DNA of 64,000 nucleotides, taken from positions 36,592-100,591 of the forward strand of contig BQMF02000806.1 in the NCBI GenBank assembly GCA_027922465.2, given 5' to 3'. The notes under the pieces are model-generated. The model did no database searches and was not told the DNA's origin. It worked only from the letters and a program-made list of their open reading frames with translations. Position 1 is the first letter of the stretch. Every line of letters begins with the position of its first letter. The DNA comes from Turritopsis dohrnii (lineage: Eukaryota; Cnidaria; Hydrozoa; Anthoathecata; Oceaniidae). A program made the position numbers and the translations under genes. Positions 12,249 through 25,541 of this stretch are shown piece by piece.

Positions 12249-14700
12249 TCTATTTGTGAGGGTTTGTCCTTCCACCTTGTTGAGAAAATATGCTCCACAA
12301 AATATATCTTTCGATTGAATAATTATGAAAGATAGTTTTTTTGTTTCTGATTAGAGGTATCTGTTAAGTATATTTCGTTGTATCGTTCTTCAAATTTGGT
12401 TGTTGAGTAGAAAAAAAGTTATGGACAAAAAACTGGAGCAATCTTTGTAAAAATCTTCGAAAAATGGGCATTTTATATTATATGTTATATAAATTTGTTA
12501 TATTTTTCAACATTCCAATACAAATTCTTCACAAATTTTCTAAAAAAATTTAGGCGAGTGTTCTGCCTGTTTTCCTTTAGAACGGAACGGTGCATGCATG
12601 GCATGGGTAGTGAGTTTTATTTTTATATACATTAAACTTATATGTAATATACTTTCAAATTTAGGAACAGGAAAGACTTATTAATGAAGGTTTGAAAGGT
12701 CATACAGAAAGTATTATATTTTACCTGAAGAAAGGCTTTCGTAACTGATCCCCTTAAAAAAGTTCTTGCACCGCCTGTCGCCATTTTTTATGTTTTAGCC
12801 TCACATGTTCAAGTAAATTCGAAGAATATATTCGGTATTTTATTGTGAAGGTTACCTCAATTTCACTCGTAGGCTTTAGGGGCAAACATTTATATTTATA
12901 CTATGTCAAGGACATTGGTTTTGCAACAGTTTTCGTATATTCTCAATAACACTTTTTCATGTTAGTTTTTGACATAAGTTTGGAGAAAAGGGAAAAGTAT
13001 GAACTTTGAGATGTCCGAAATAATTTACAGAACACTTTCCGACTCGTGATTTCTGGAAATGGCTTCTTGGGGAAGGCACACCATGAGGAACTGTAAATTC
13101 GCAAGACAAGCTATTTTCTTGCACTTGGTACGTACGCTTTTCTGGTTTTGTTGTTCTTTTTTTTATAATCGCGAGCATCTAGAACTTTGGAAAACATATA
13201 GATTAAGAATGTCCTGTGTCTTGTTTTTACCTCAAAGGTATAGTTTCACTTTTCACTTCCGTCTTTTTGAACAAGTTTCTACACAGCTACAGGAGGGTAT
13301 TAGCATGCATATAGTTAACCAGATGTAAGCATTTGAAAGTCATCTCAAAAACTCAAAAGGCAAAAAAGAGAAGAGTTTTTACATTGATATATAATTAAAA
13401 AAATATAGCAAAATATAGCATACTAGTATCCCGTGTAAAAACATTTTACGGGTTTTTTTGAAAGTGACGTCTCAAAAATGGTGTCGAAAAATTAAATCAC
13501 AGCATGACGAACAGAAAGGGTGTCAGTGCTGTAAGTACTTTGAACTTTAAATATAAGAACGCAGAACAGTCGTTTTACTTGGAAGATCTTAAACCCATGA
13601 AAAATAAAAATACGCGCTGTGCATCCGCTTTTTTCACTGAAGTAAAAAGTAAATAAGTGTGAAGTAAATTGATTGAAGATGTAATGCAATGGTTCCCCCT
13701 GATGAAAATACTTAACGTCAATACATAATACGGAAAAAAACACTTCTCACTCTATTAATCAAAAATCCCTAGGTATTCCAGCCAAAGCATTTTTAGTTCA
13801 ACACTGGAGTTATGAACAGAAAAACGTTTAAATCAGATCTGAAACACATCAAAATATTCATAATAAATCTTTCACGATACGATATATGCAGTAGTAAAAA
13901 TAAATTGTGCGTACAGGTAAACAACAAAAAGATTAAAATTGCTGTAACTGTTCATGGAATCCATACCCCAATGTAAATAAAAGCCAAACGCGAAAGTCGT
14001 AAAAGTGTCAAAATGTGAATTGTAAATAATTGCGATTTTCTTTACAAACCCAGAACGTTATGATTAAAAACCATGATATTCATTTCTTCAATCGCGTATT
14101 ATTGGAAAAGTAATGACACAGAAACCCTATTCATACTATAAGAAAAACAAAACAAACAAACAATAAAGTTCTAAAGCGTACTTACCCTAAAAACATTAAT
14201 AAATCTTCGCGCAATACTTTCGTTGTTGTCTATTGTTTCTTGATCTCGCGAATAATCAAAACATTTGAAACGATTAAATGCAATGCAATGTTTTCCCCTA
14301 TACTAATCGTAGAAAAATATTAACCGCCGTGGTCTGACACTCCATTATGAATAAGTGACCGCAAAAACGACCCGAAATTTTAGTGAGTGAAAGCGTGAAA
14401 AAAGCGGATGCACACTCACGATTAGTATATAGATAGGTGGGTGAGAGAATGTTTAGGTCTAATAAAACAAAATAAATTCTGACAAAATAAATTCTGAGCT
14501 CATAAAATCTATAGCAATATTCTTAAGACATTCTTAACTTTTTGGGCAATTTCATCTTGAACATTCAAACGTATTCTTATAAAAAGACAAGAAGTTGCTT
14601 GGCTTGAAGACTTCAGGACATAGCACAACAATACATGTCTAGTCTCAAAAAATACAACATTGCCGAATTGGCAAGTTATGGTCAAATCTAAAAAAATGCA
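12249..14700. other. Intergenic DNA, no gene recognised
   Basis: AT-rich sequence with only short, motif-free frames. A small hairpin (CCCGTGTAAAA...TTTTACGGG) lies at 13430-13452; I see nothing else. Confidence 0.55.
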
Positions 14701-14744
14701 AGCAAATTCAAATTCTACATCTTCCATTTGTGCTTAGTACAAAT

Positions 14745-15440
14745 TTTTATGAATATTGCAGAACTTTTGAAATTTGGTCCAAATTTGGCCAAATTTTATT
14801 CAAATCTGACAAAATGACTGTCAACTTTAAAATCCGCACCTTTCAAAATGTAGTCCATGCAAAATTTCATGAAAATTGAAGAACTTTCCATATTTGGTCC
14901 AAATTTGGCCTGAATGACCCATTTCTGTTCAAATCTGACAAAATGACTGTCAAATTCGAAATCAGCACCTTTCAAATGTGATCTGTGCAAAACTTTGTGA
15001 ATATTGAAGAACTTTCAAAATTTGGTCCAAATTTGGCCCAAATTGTCCAATTTTAGTCAAATCTGACAAAATAACTGTCAAATTCAAAATCAGCACCTTT
15101 CAAATGTGATCTGTGCAAAATTTTGTGAAATTTGAAGAACTTTTGAAATTTGGTCCAAATTTGGCCCAAATTGTCCAATTTTAGTCAAATCTGACAAAAT
15201 GATTGTTAAATATGAAATCAACATCATTCAAATGTGCTCCGTGCAAAATTTCATGAAAAGTGAAGAACTTTGCAAATTTTGTCCAAATTTGGCCCAAATT
15301 GTCCAATTTTAGTCAAATCTGAGAAAATGATTGTGAAATTCGAACCTTTTCAATTGTGCTTTGTGCAAATTCTTATGATAATTTGTTAACTGAAAGTCCA
15401 AATTTGGCCGAAAATGCGAATTTGGCAACGATGTTATGTA
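14745..15440. repeat. Tandem array of about 125-bp units
   Basis: About five to six imperfect copies of one unit follow each other. The landmark TTTGGTCCAAATTTGGCC recurs near 14773, 14893, 15021 and 15149, and in altered form near 15277, so the spacing is 120-128 bp. Each unit also has a CAAATCTGACAAAATGA segment and a GCACCTTTCAAATGTG-type segment. Reading frames inside simply follow the repeat. Confidence 0.85.
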
Positions 15441-17074
15441 AACTTTGCACAAAAACGTTCATAACTTGGAGTAGTAGTAGTAGGAGGAGGAGAAACCACG
15501 GGTATTTTAAATACTTTACTCCAACATGGGTGTCCTAAAGTCAAAAAGCGTGTATATCATATCCGTACCATTTTTAGGAAAAACAAAACATATTTATTTT
15601 GGATATCTTAATTGAAGCAGCCCTCGTTTACATAAAATCCGTTACTGTCCTATCTGCGGACATGCTATTAAACAGCCCTGTCTGGTAAACAAACTATAGA
15701 CTAGCCGCCAAGGCGGCGTCGCTCGCCGCCCAGGTTCAGCCTGCGTTGTGTCACCTCCCAAAGAGTTCACGAAATATGGAATTAAGGAATTGACAATAGA
15801 AAGTGTCACCATCTTGTAGAGCTCGAAATTCTGAGCAAGAAAATGTATGGGATCATATGTCTATGACGGACCGTTACGGAGATATCGTCGATCAAAGATT
15901 TTGATGACGTCACACACCCGTCGCAAAAAACATTTGGCCTAAATTTTTTCGTCACCCCATAACCTGTATCGCGGACCCCAAAAAACGTCAGTTATCCCTA
16001 TTGGTTATCGAGATAATTTTCCCTAAACGTCGCATTCGATTAGGGTCTCAATACAATGGTTTCACACTGACGTCGCGCACAAGAAGAGAAATAATTTATG
16101 TGTGATCTTACATTGCTGACTCTCTTTCGCAGTTCACATCTACCATTTTGCGTAACAGACAAACAGAGAATCGGCTATTAATATATAGATAACAATAATC
16201 AACCAAGTCATACAAGTGTGTGACATTATTTTTCATCACGATCATGATACATATCAATCATATCTTAATACACCGCAAGGCTGACTTAGCTACCGCTCTG
16301 TAGGGAATCAATAATGGTTGGGCATAAAGAAATGCTGCAGAAAATTATAATATTCCAAAGGCAACCTTGCTTGACGAAGTCAAGAAAGGCCACAAAAAAC
16401 TGAGGCGTAATATTCCAAAAAAACACTGCCTGAAAAAAACACATTGAAATAAGTCCCACAACCTGCCGAGGGCCGGAGAGGCGAGAAAATTTTTTTCTAA
16501 AAACGTGACTGGAAGCGGCGAAGAGATAATGACGAACTGCCGGTATCGAAAACTACCCGTGACAATAAATATGGCCAAGCAAAGTCGACAAAAAACCTGA
16601 GATTGCCACGCACCACTACAGACTGCATCCTATCGCTAGCGCTGAGGTCGCCGGTTAACTAGCGTTAAGTGAACTTAACAGACTTTTGATAGTTGTGAAA
16701 GTTTTCAAAAATAATTGTCCTGGTGAGAAATGGATGAATTGTTTTTTGAAACGACACAACCTGACGTTAAGACTGCCCGGCAACCTGAAACCTGCTAAGA
16801 CTTCAGTCACAGAAAAAGAATTGCTGGTAAGGATAATAATGCTATGGAAGAAAGGAAAGTAAATAAACAGTCTTATGTGAAATCGTTTTATTTGCACTAA
16901 TATTACGAAAACCATGCGAGAGGCACTTCATGGCGTTCCTCCAAAGAATATGTAATAATTATGAAAAAGCTAACGTCTGTGACGATCCAAAAAGGAGAAG
17001 TGTTTTAGTACTCAGAAAATCTTTTGAACACTAACATCGAGTGGAGAAGAAACAAGATGCCCTTGCAGGCATAA
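15441..17074. other. Intergenic DNA with one GC-rich repeat-like island
   Basis: No gene is recognised. A GC-rich island near 15700-15740 contains GCCGCCAAGGCGGCG, a short palindrome. It stands out from the AT-rich surroundings and looks like part of a dispersed repeat whose limits I cannot set. Confidence 0.45.
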
Positions 17075-18582
17075 GGATTTCTGCAAAATCAGCTGAAGTA
17101 TGAAAAAAGAAAGACTACGACATTCTTGAAATTTAAGAAAAGTTTAATCCGCAATATATATTTATTAAATTTCTGATCATGTACTCCTCAAAAATCTGGA
17201 AAAACATAATTGCCACTATGCAAAACTTTATACCAATAAACATCAATAAACTTGATTATATCTGAATGACATATGTTCTTTATTTTGATGGTACGAAAAG
17301 ATATTAAGGATTCAGTGATCAATTCAGATAAGACAATGAGTATGCATGTAAGTCAATGTAAATGTTATGAATTTAGTATGTATTGTCAATCTTCCTAACA
17401 GAATTCCTAAGGACAAAAAGGAACGCATAGATTTTAATGATACGAAATACATCCATATACATACAAAATCAACATACATAACTGAAACTTAAACTTAAAA
17501 ACTTAGAAACTTAAAAAAACATTAAATTTTTAATTACGCATACACCCCAGGAAATTCTTAAAGCACGACTGACACAATATGAAACTTACGTTAACTGCCA
17601 ATAAACTTAATGAACAAAAGAACAATAAATCTAATTAGATGCTGTGTAAGATATCACATTGATTACGTAAGTCTTTCCATATATACGGTCAATCTTCCTA
17701 ATAACGAAAAGACTTCCCAAACAAAAAAAGTAAACAAAGATTTGGATTAATTAAATATGTGATCCAAATTAGCAAACATAACTGAAAGCAGTTAAAATTT
17801 ACAGACAGTCGAGATAAGTTTCCTATTTGCTATCGTAAATAGCAAGTCCTATTCCTAATTAAGGGCATTAATGATAATACAGCCAAGAACTATACAAGTA
17901 AATATGCTAACATATCTCTAGAGAAATATCAAACATAAAATGATGCAGGCAGAGGCTAGACAGATATTCTTGTTGTTGGAGCTGAAGAGGAAACTGAGCT
18001 GAGCTGTACGTATCCAGAACTTAAAAGGCATTACAGCCCACAGATGAAACAAACGAGCTTTTGTATTTAGAAAAGCTCAAAAGAATACCAGACATTTTCA
18101 AAAAAAAACAAAAACCTTTCCTTTTTGACACACTGTTTTTATAAAACATTGAGAACTTGTTTTTAAAAAAGAATGAACACAGTAGAATCTTTGTAAGATA
18201 ATCATAAATTTTTACCCTCTACTCTCGGTCTTGGAACTGTAAATCTATTCAACATCGATTGATCAATCAACTTTTGGAAGTTTCTTCGGTCACGCTGTAG
18301 TGTACCATTATGCGAACGGCGTGCAAATGTAAGTCGAAAAAAATACCCGGATGATCACATGGCGGAAATTCAAGCCAATAAACTAGCGCTATTAAAGTTA
18401 ATTAGCACCCTTTCGTAATAGTGGCGCTTCATGCACCAATGAACTTTGAGACGGCGGCTGTATGAACCAATGAACTTCGAAATAAAAAAAATCGCTAGGT
18501 TTGGACAGTAAGATGAAAAAAAAAAAAAAAACTAAGAAAAACAAAGACGATCGTAAAGGCTTTCTTGCTTACGCAGAAATCC
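17075..18582 (+). mobile_element. Dispersed element, copy 1 of 3
   Basis: The left end has AACAAGATGCCC with a small GCCCTTGCAGGC hairpin, followed by GGATTTCTGC (17075-17084). The right end has GGTTTGGACAGTAAGATG, a poly-A stretch, ACGATCGTAAAG and CTTACGCAGAAATCC ending at 18582. GGATTTCTGC and GCAGAAATCC are perfect inverted ends. The right-hand part (about 18330-18530) also matches copy 3 in inverted orientation, including a segment around GCACCCTTTCGTA. No coding capacity is recognised. Confidence 0.6.
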
Positions 18583-20324
18583 AACAAGAACATTCTTAAC
18601 AATATTTTACGTATTTTGGAATTTTATCTTCCACAAAAAGTAATTTGTGCAAATATAAACTAATTTTTTCTAAATTCTTATCAATAATTAGTGTCATGTT
18701 TTGTGGAAATGCCACTGGAAATTATATGCCACCAATGGCTGTATATGAAGCAAAAAATCTTTATGAAAATTAACAGAAAGGTGGGTCTGAAAATGCCCTT
18801 AATGGTGCAACAAAAAATGGATGGTTTGACAAAGAAACCTTTGAAAAGTTTAAGGCAGAGAATACCACTTAAAATTTGAATTTCTTTCTACATGTATTTT
18901 GAATCTAAATTCCTGTTATTTTAGATTTTTGTCAAAAGCATTGAGGGAATAGATGGACCATTCACGCTTGGGAAACCTCGGAACGCATTTTTCAGAATCA
19001 ATTAATTTTCCCGAATTGGTGAAAACACAGTTGCACAGTTATTTATCTTTGCACTTTGAGGATAAAATTCTTATTTATGTCAAAAATATTTATTTCGGAA
19101 ACTTGTGAAAGTGATTAAAAAAAAAAAAAAATTGATCAATTCTATTATTACCTTGCATGCAAATATTAAGCGCGAAAGAATTGTAAATGCAATTTTTAAA
19201 CAGATTTTAGCATTTTTTAATATTTTTTGAAAATTTTTTGTGAAATTTCGCGAATCAACACAAAAATCAATTTTTTTGTGGGAATTTAATTTCGCGAATG
19301 AGCCAAAAATATTTTTTCACAGGCATTTAATTTCGAGAGTGCAGGGTCCATTTGCGAAATTCACGAAAATTTCTTCCCGCCAAATTTTCTGACTTTAAAG
19401 TAGTGTCACGTGAATGGTTGGTTCTGGAGGGTGGAAAAATATTTAATTTAGGAAATCTTAAAAAGTTGGAAAATGCACTTACTTCCAAGAGCAAAAACAC
19501 TGAAAAAGACAATCTAGTATGTCTTAAAAGTGTGCATAATTCTTGTTGCAGTTTTAAAAGTGAGGGATGCTTTAACTTGTGATACCCTAACACATAGATA
19601 GAGTGTCAATGCAATGCTCGACTCTCTCAATCTTTAGGCCTGGTCGTAAGAAAATTAGCAGGTGTGTGATCAGTGCATGCCTCAATTGACAATATCAGTT
19701 ATGGCGTGCGCTCATGTAAATTTTTGACAGATGTGCGATCAATTTTTTCTAGTTAAGATCAACGATCTTCATTCTGTGCGATAATCAAGTCAAATTTGAA
19801 ATGCGTCAATGTAAAAATAATGAGATTTTCACAGAGAATTATTTATATAAAACAAAACAATGTTTTCGAAGATTCGGAATGTAAAGTGTAAGCTAAAAAG
19901 ATTACTTTAATTCAAAAATTAATAAAGAGGAAAAATAAAACCTGAAAATAAAAAAAAATTGTATTACTCTTCACCGTTTTGGTTTGAAGTTCAGATGGTT
20001 TTTGAATTAAATTAAAGACGTTTCTGTTCCATTAACCAGGTGGTGATGCTAGCTGGCTTATTTTAAAATAAAAGATTAATTTTTCGAAACTACAACCTTG
20101 CGCATACTTTCAGGGTGTTAGCTACGGTCAAAAATTCCATGTTATACGCATTTTCCCAATTGAGACAAGCAAAGGAATTTCCCAAAAGTGTGAAAGAAAA
20201 ACAAGGAAAAGCTAAGAATAAAAGACAAAAATACAAAGAAACATTAAAATTGAAATATTCGCCATTAAGCAAGATAGTCAACATTCAGAACATTTTTTTA
20301 AAAAATGTATTTATTTTCTTTTCT

Positions 20325-20379
20325 GCGTTTCATAATTCTAATTTTATCTCACTGTACATACTCGTGGGAAACAGGCCAC
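20325..20379. repeat. 55-bp direct repeat, copy 1
   Basis: The segment from GCGTTTCATAATTC to GAAACAGGCCAC is repeated without visible change at 20850-20904, 525 bp downstream. It may mark a local duplication or the edges of an inserted segment. Confidence 0.8.
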
Positions 20380-20849
20380 AAAGAAACAAACATGAATAAA
20401 ATTTGTCTGTCTTTTGTGAAAGACACAACGTGAAAAACTATATCTTTCGTCGTTGCTATTTTGGGAAAGTGTTGTTCTTTTTAAAAGACCTCCTCCTTTT
20501 AATTCATTACTTAAAAATCACCTTTGTTTTAAAGGTACTTGCGCATAATAAAGATTTAATTTAACGTTGTTTATTATGTTTATACATACGAGTTTCCTTT
20601 ACAAAGATATCTTCTGATTTCTTTTTTTGTGAAGACATTGCATTGAAATAAATGTTCTCCTCCCTACAGTTTTCAAAAACAATTTTGTCCAGTTTGTTTA
20701 AACATTTTGTTGTTGCGATGGAGGGAGACTTTCTCAAAATGTAGACGGAGCACGTTTTTAGTTCACACATTCGAAAGCAACACATCACGAACGAACGTAA
20801 ATCATTTTCTTCTTGTATTTCTTCTTCTTGATATTAATAAACAAACATA

Positions 20850-20904
20850 GCGTTTCATAATTCTAATTTTATCTCACTGTACATACTCGTGGGAAACAGG
20901 CCAC
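20850..20904. repeat. 55-bp direct repeat, copy 2
   Basis: Second copy of the segment at 20325-20379, same orientation. Confidence 0.8.
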
Positions 20905-21802
20905 TTTTTGGAAAAGTAGAGGCCTTGTGAATAAATACCATGATGTCACACAATGGCAAGTACTACAAAAAGAGTCTAAAGCGAAGTAAAGTCAAGTCAC
21001 AAAATATTTTGTCATTCTTCAAACAAAGTTTGGAGCAAACTCAATCATCAGATGATTCTGTAAGTATTCCTTTGAATACAACTGTGTCCGAGACTGTAGT
21101 TGATTTACAACCTGATACATCTTTCTCTGATAAGGTCATAAGGTCATAAAAACTCATCCATTTCCAAAACTTTACAATGCTAATTCCTATTTCTTTCAAA
21201 TTAGCGGTAAAAAATAGCAGTAAAATGATTGCGTACTGTGGATTTTTCATTATGTTCATAAGTTTCCTGATACAATTAGAATATTCTTTATTTGTGTGAC
21301 GAAGTTGCTTTCATTTTGTGTAATATTTATTAAGAAGAAATTCTTTTTAAATGTAGAAACAATTATGTTTATCAAAAGCGTTATCTCTTATTGCGAAACT
21401 CTCAGAAAGGTGCTCGTGAGTAATAGTAAAAGCAAAGTGTAAAAAGAATGCCTTGTATTTATTTTTCTCTCTTCTTCATTGATGTTTATTCCCAGGGCTT
21501 GCCAAATTGGTGTACGTAGACTCATCTGTACACCTACTTTTAGCTCCGTACGTCTGGCTTTTGCTTTGTTGTACGCACACGTACAGAAAGTTACTTGTTT
21601 TTGTGTACGTGTGATGCTAGGCGTACAGTACTTTTACCAATATTTGTACGTGTACCACAACATGGAATACCATCTTTTTTAACTGCGATGTCTGCTGTCA
21701 CCGGTTTTGTAAAAAACAAAATTAATTTCACGTGTAACTGTAGCTCTAAAATTCTATCAATGCTTCGATTCGAATTTAAAAGAAACTAGCATCCCAAATA
21801 AA

Positions 21803-23617
21803 TGTGACAATTTATGGGAAAAGGATAACAAGCTAAATTTCGATTCTTTTTAAATCGAAATTTTGCTGAAAAAAATCGATTTTATGAAATCTAAATTTCG
21901 ATTTCGATTTCGATTTTTAGAAGCTAAATTTCGATTTTTTAGAAGCTAAATTTCGATTTCGATTTCGATTTTTTGAAGCTAAATTTCGATTTTAAAAGAA
22001 TCTAAATTATTCGATTTTAAAAGAATCTAAATTGTTCGATTTTAAAAGAATCTAATTATTCGATTTCATAAATCAGAAAATCGATTTCTTTAACCAGAAT
22101 CGATGTTAATCATAAGAATAAGTGTTACGTAATAAGATTTTGTTGTCATTGTAAATGTTTCGTTATAATGGGAACACTAAACCGTACATTTTGCTTTTTT
22201 GTGTGACCACTAATCATATAAAGTTTTATTGGTATATAGCCAATAGAAACAATGAAAATGTATATTCACTTTACAACAAAAAATTTCAAAAGTTTAAACG
22301 TCCGGCTGTTAACTTTTGATGGATGTCGCAACATGCTGAAATTCTACTTTCTTTCGCTTCTGTTTTGCATTAATTTTCGTGTTGACATACTTCTTGCAAT
22401 CCGATTGGCTGGTAAAAGTTTCGCGGCTTCTTAACCAATAAGAATCCTTTTCGGCTTAAATTATGTAAATTCAAGATGTTGTTGTTGTACCGAATTCAGT
22501 ATAATTACAGGTAGCACGCGTTAGTGTTTAATACTGAACTAATTACCTGGTTCTCATTCAGTTAGATATAAAAGAAACGACAGTTACTGCTAAAGTTGTT
22601 AAGAATAGAAACCGTACGCTGTAATTCTTTTTTATTCCGTTGTTCGATCGCTATTTTGGTAAACTCCTTCGGGGGAAAAAGTTTATTATTTTAAAACCTT
22701 GTAATGTGATCTTCTGGTGACTTAAAGGCCAACCTCCACTTGTGCGATTTTGCCCGTACGTACGTACGCGGCCAGTTCTGTGCATGTTCAGTGACAACTA
22801 TTGCTCAACTTTGTTGGACGACGACGGCCAGATTTTGTGTGCTTGGAAGTTGGATTCGATTATACTTTTTTAGGCCACCGCGCGGCCATCTGGCATGCGA
22901 GTCAATCAAATTTCAAGAAAAATGCAAACATTGCAAAAAATTGTAAACATTGTGAAAAAAAAGAAACACTCAACACCTGGAGTTTCGTTATTAACTGGAA
23001 ATTCAAATTTTTTTTAAGGTTCAAAGGAGGAGAGAGACAAATGAAAATATTTTAACAGCTTTTGTTATACTCACCTTTATTTTAATGAAAGTATATAACC
23101 TGTTATATACGTATTTTTTTATTGTCTTTTATCATGAGACGAAGTCCATAACGGGAGCATTAGATTCAATAAAAGATCACTGACGACAGATGACCAGATT
23201 ATTAAAACAAAACGATATAGAAATGTAAACTTGATGGATATTTTTCGGAAACTTTTTATTTCGATTTAGCGAAGTAACAAAGTCCCCCGGTCAAAAACCA
23301 AAATGGCGCATACCGATGTGAAAAATATAAACAAAACTTTTTAACAGCGATAATGGTACTCCATTTAGAATTCAAAAATCGATTTTTTTAGAATCTAAAT
23401 TTCGAATTCGAATTTTAGAATCTAAATTTCGATTTCGATTTCGATTTTGAGAAGCTAAATTTCGATTTTTTAGAAGCTAAATTTCGATTTCGATTTCGAT
23501 TTTTTGAAGCTAAATTTCGATTTTAAAAAATCGAAATTTAGCTTTAAATAATCGAAAATCGAAATTTCGATTTAAATCGAAATTTAGCTTGTTATCCTTT
23601 TCCCATAAACTGTCACA
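21803..23617. mobile_element. Element with TGTGACA ends and TTTCGATT repeats
   Basis: The left end from TGTGACAATTTATGGG (21803) is the inverse of the right end finishing at 23617 (CCCATAAACTGTCACA), over about 40 bp. Inside both ends are arrays of AAGCTAAATTTCGATT, left (about 21840-22080) and right (about 23370-23560), in the same orientation. The central 1.28-kb body contains GCCCGTACGTACGTACGCGGCC. Short frames in the body have no recognisable motif. Confidence 0.65.
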
Positions 23618-25030
23618 ATTAGAAAATCGATTTCTTTAACCAGAATCGATGTTAATCATAAGAATAAGTGTTACGTAAATAAGATTTTGTTGTCGTTGTA
23701 AATGTTTCGTTATAATGGGAACACTAAACCGTACATTTTGCTTTTTTGTGTGACCACTAATCATATAAAGTTTTATTGGTATATATATAGCCAATAGAAA
23801 CAATGAAAATGTATATTCACTTTACAACAAAAAATTTCAAAAGTTTAAACGTCCGGCTGTTAACTTTTGATGGATGTCGCAACATGCTGAAATTCTGTTT
23901 TGCATTAATTTTCGTGTTGACATACTTCTTGCAATCCGATTGGCTGGTAAAAATTTCGCGGCTTCTTAACCAATAAGAATCCTTTTCGGCTTAAATTATG
24001 TAAATTCTAGATGTTGTTGTTGTACCGAATTCAGTATAATTACAGGTAGCACGCGTTAGTGTTTAATACTGAACTAATTACCTGGTTCTCATTCAGTTAG
24101 ATATAAAAGAAACGACAGTTACTGCTAAAGTTGTTAGGAATAGAAACCGTACGCTGTAATTCTTTTTTATTCCGTTGTTCGATCGCTATTTTGGTAAACT
24201 CCTTCGGGGGAAAAAGTTTATTATTTTAAAACCTTGTAATGTGATCTTCTGGTGACTTAAAGGCCAACCTCCACTTGTGCGATTTTGCCCGTACGTACGT
24301 ACGCGGCCAGTTCTGTGCATGTTCAGTGACAACTATTGCTCAACTTTGTTGGCCGACGACGGCCAGATTTTGTGTGCTTGGAAGTTGGATTCGATTATAC
24401 TTTTTTAGGCCACCGCGCGGCCATCTGGCATGCGAGTCAATCAAATTTCAAGAAAAATGCAAACATTGCAAAAAATTGTAAATATTGCGAAAAAAAAGAA
24501 ACACTCAACAACTGGAGTTTCGTTATTAACTGGAAATTCAAATTTTTTTAAGGTTCAAAGGAGGAGAGAGACAAATGAAAATATTTTAACAGCTTTTGTT
24601 ATACTCACCTTTATTTTAATGAAAGTATATAGCCTGTTATAAACGTATTTTTTATTGTCTTTTATCATGAGACGAAGTCCATAACGGGAGCATTAGAGTC
24701 AATAAAAGATCACTGACGACAGATGACCAGATTATTAAAACAAAACAATATAGAAATGTAAACTTGATGGATATTTTTCGGAAACTTTTTATTTCGATTT
24801 AGCGAAGTAACAAAGTCCCCCGGTCAAAAACCAAAATGGCGCATACCGATGTGAAAAATATAAACAAAACTTTTTAACAGCGATAATGGTACTCCATTTA
24901 GAATTCAAAAATCGATGTTTTTAGAATCTAAATTTCGAATTCGAATTTTAGAAGCTAAATTTCGATTTCGATTTCGATTTTGAGAAGCTAAATTTCGATT
25001 TTTTGAAGCTAAATTTCGATTTTTTGGAGT
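23618..25030. repeat. Second, truncated copy of the 21803-23617 element
   Basis: Sequence from about 23622 repeats the body of the upstream element with an offset of about 1535 bp and very few differences (for example 22740 matches 24275). It lacks the left inverted end and finishes in a shorter TTTCGATT array near 25030. The near-identity suggests a recent tandem duplication, or possibly an assembly duplication. Confidence 0.75.
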
Positions 25031-25541
25031 TTGACCAGTCATGTTTTCCCAATATTTTTGCGTGATCGCACCAATTATGTGGTTAAATGGAATTGTGATG
25101 TTCTAATATTTGGCGCTGTTTTGGAGTTTGAAATAAGCGTTTCCAAGGATGAGGCTAAATCTCGGGGGCTCACAGCGCCCCCAGACCCTCAGCTGAGGTT
25201 TACACGCCTACGGCGTATACAAAGGCCAAAGGCCTTCACTTTTTCCCAATTACTGCCACAACGAGGAATTTTTTTGGCTCCTGGCTAACGCCCTGACTTT
25301 TGTAACTTAAAAGAACGTTAAAAAGAAAGAGAAAACTACATAATACAATTAAATATAATACATAATAAAATCGCACGTACGAAGATCCTTCTTCAATCCT
25401 CAGTAGATTTCGCTCAGACTTGTTTTCTACTACCAAATGAAGAAAATTTGTGAGCACTGATTTTTGATTCAAAACCACTACTGTATTCCAAAGCAATCGG
25501 AGACCTCACTACTGAAATGGTAGCAAAGTTTTGTTTAGTTA

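Larger units (their letters stand above)
18583..21802. other. Intergenic DNA with repeat fragments
   Basis: No gene is recognised. Between about 19200 and 19390 there are several TTCGCGAA / AATTTAATTTCGCG motifs and an AAAATTTCTTCCCG end, related to the termini of the MITE at 35747-36469; this looks like a decayed relative. A 55-bp exact direct repeat occurs at 20325-20379 and 20850-20904. Confidence 0.5.

Noticed and set aside
20940..21149. Basic N-terminal frame with NILSFFKQ, reminiscent of hAT-type protein starts
   Set aside because: Seventy residues with no zinc-finger or catalytic continuation in any frame downstream; too little to call.
22740..22946. Cys-rich open frame, repeated at 24275-24481
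   Set aside because: It is conserved only because the whole element is duplicated. It crosses the GTACGTACGTACG repeat, and both copies have another overlapping frame equally open. No protein family is recognisable.
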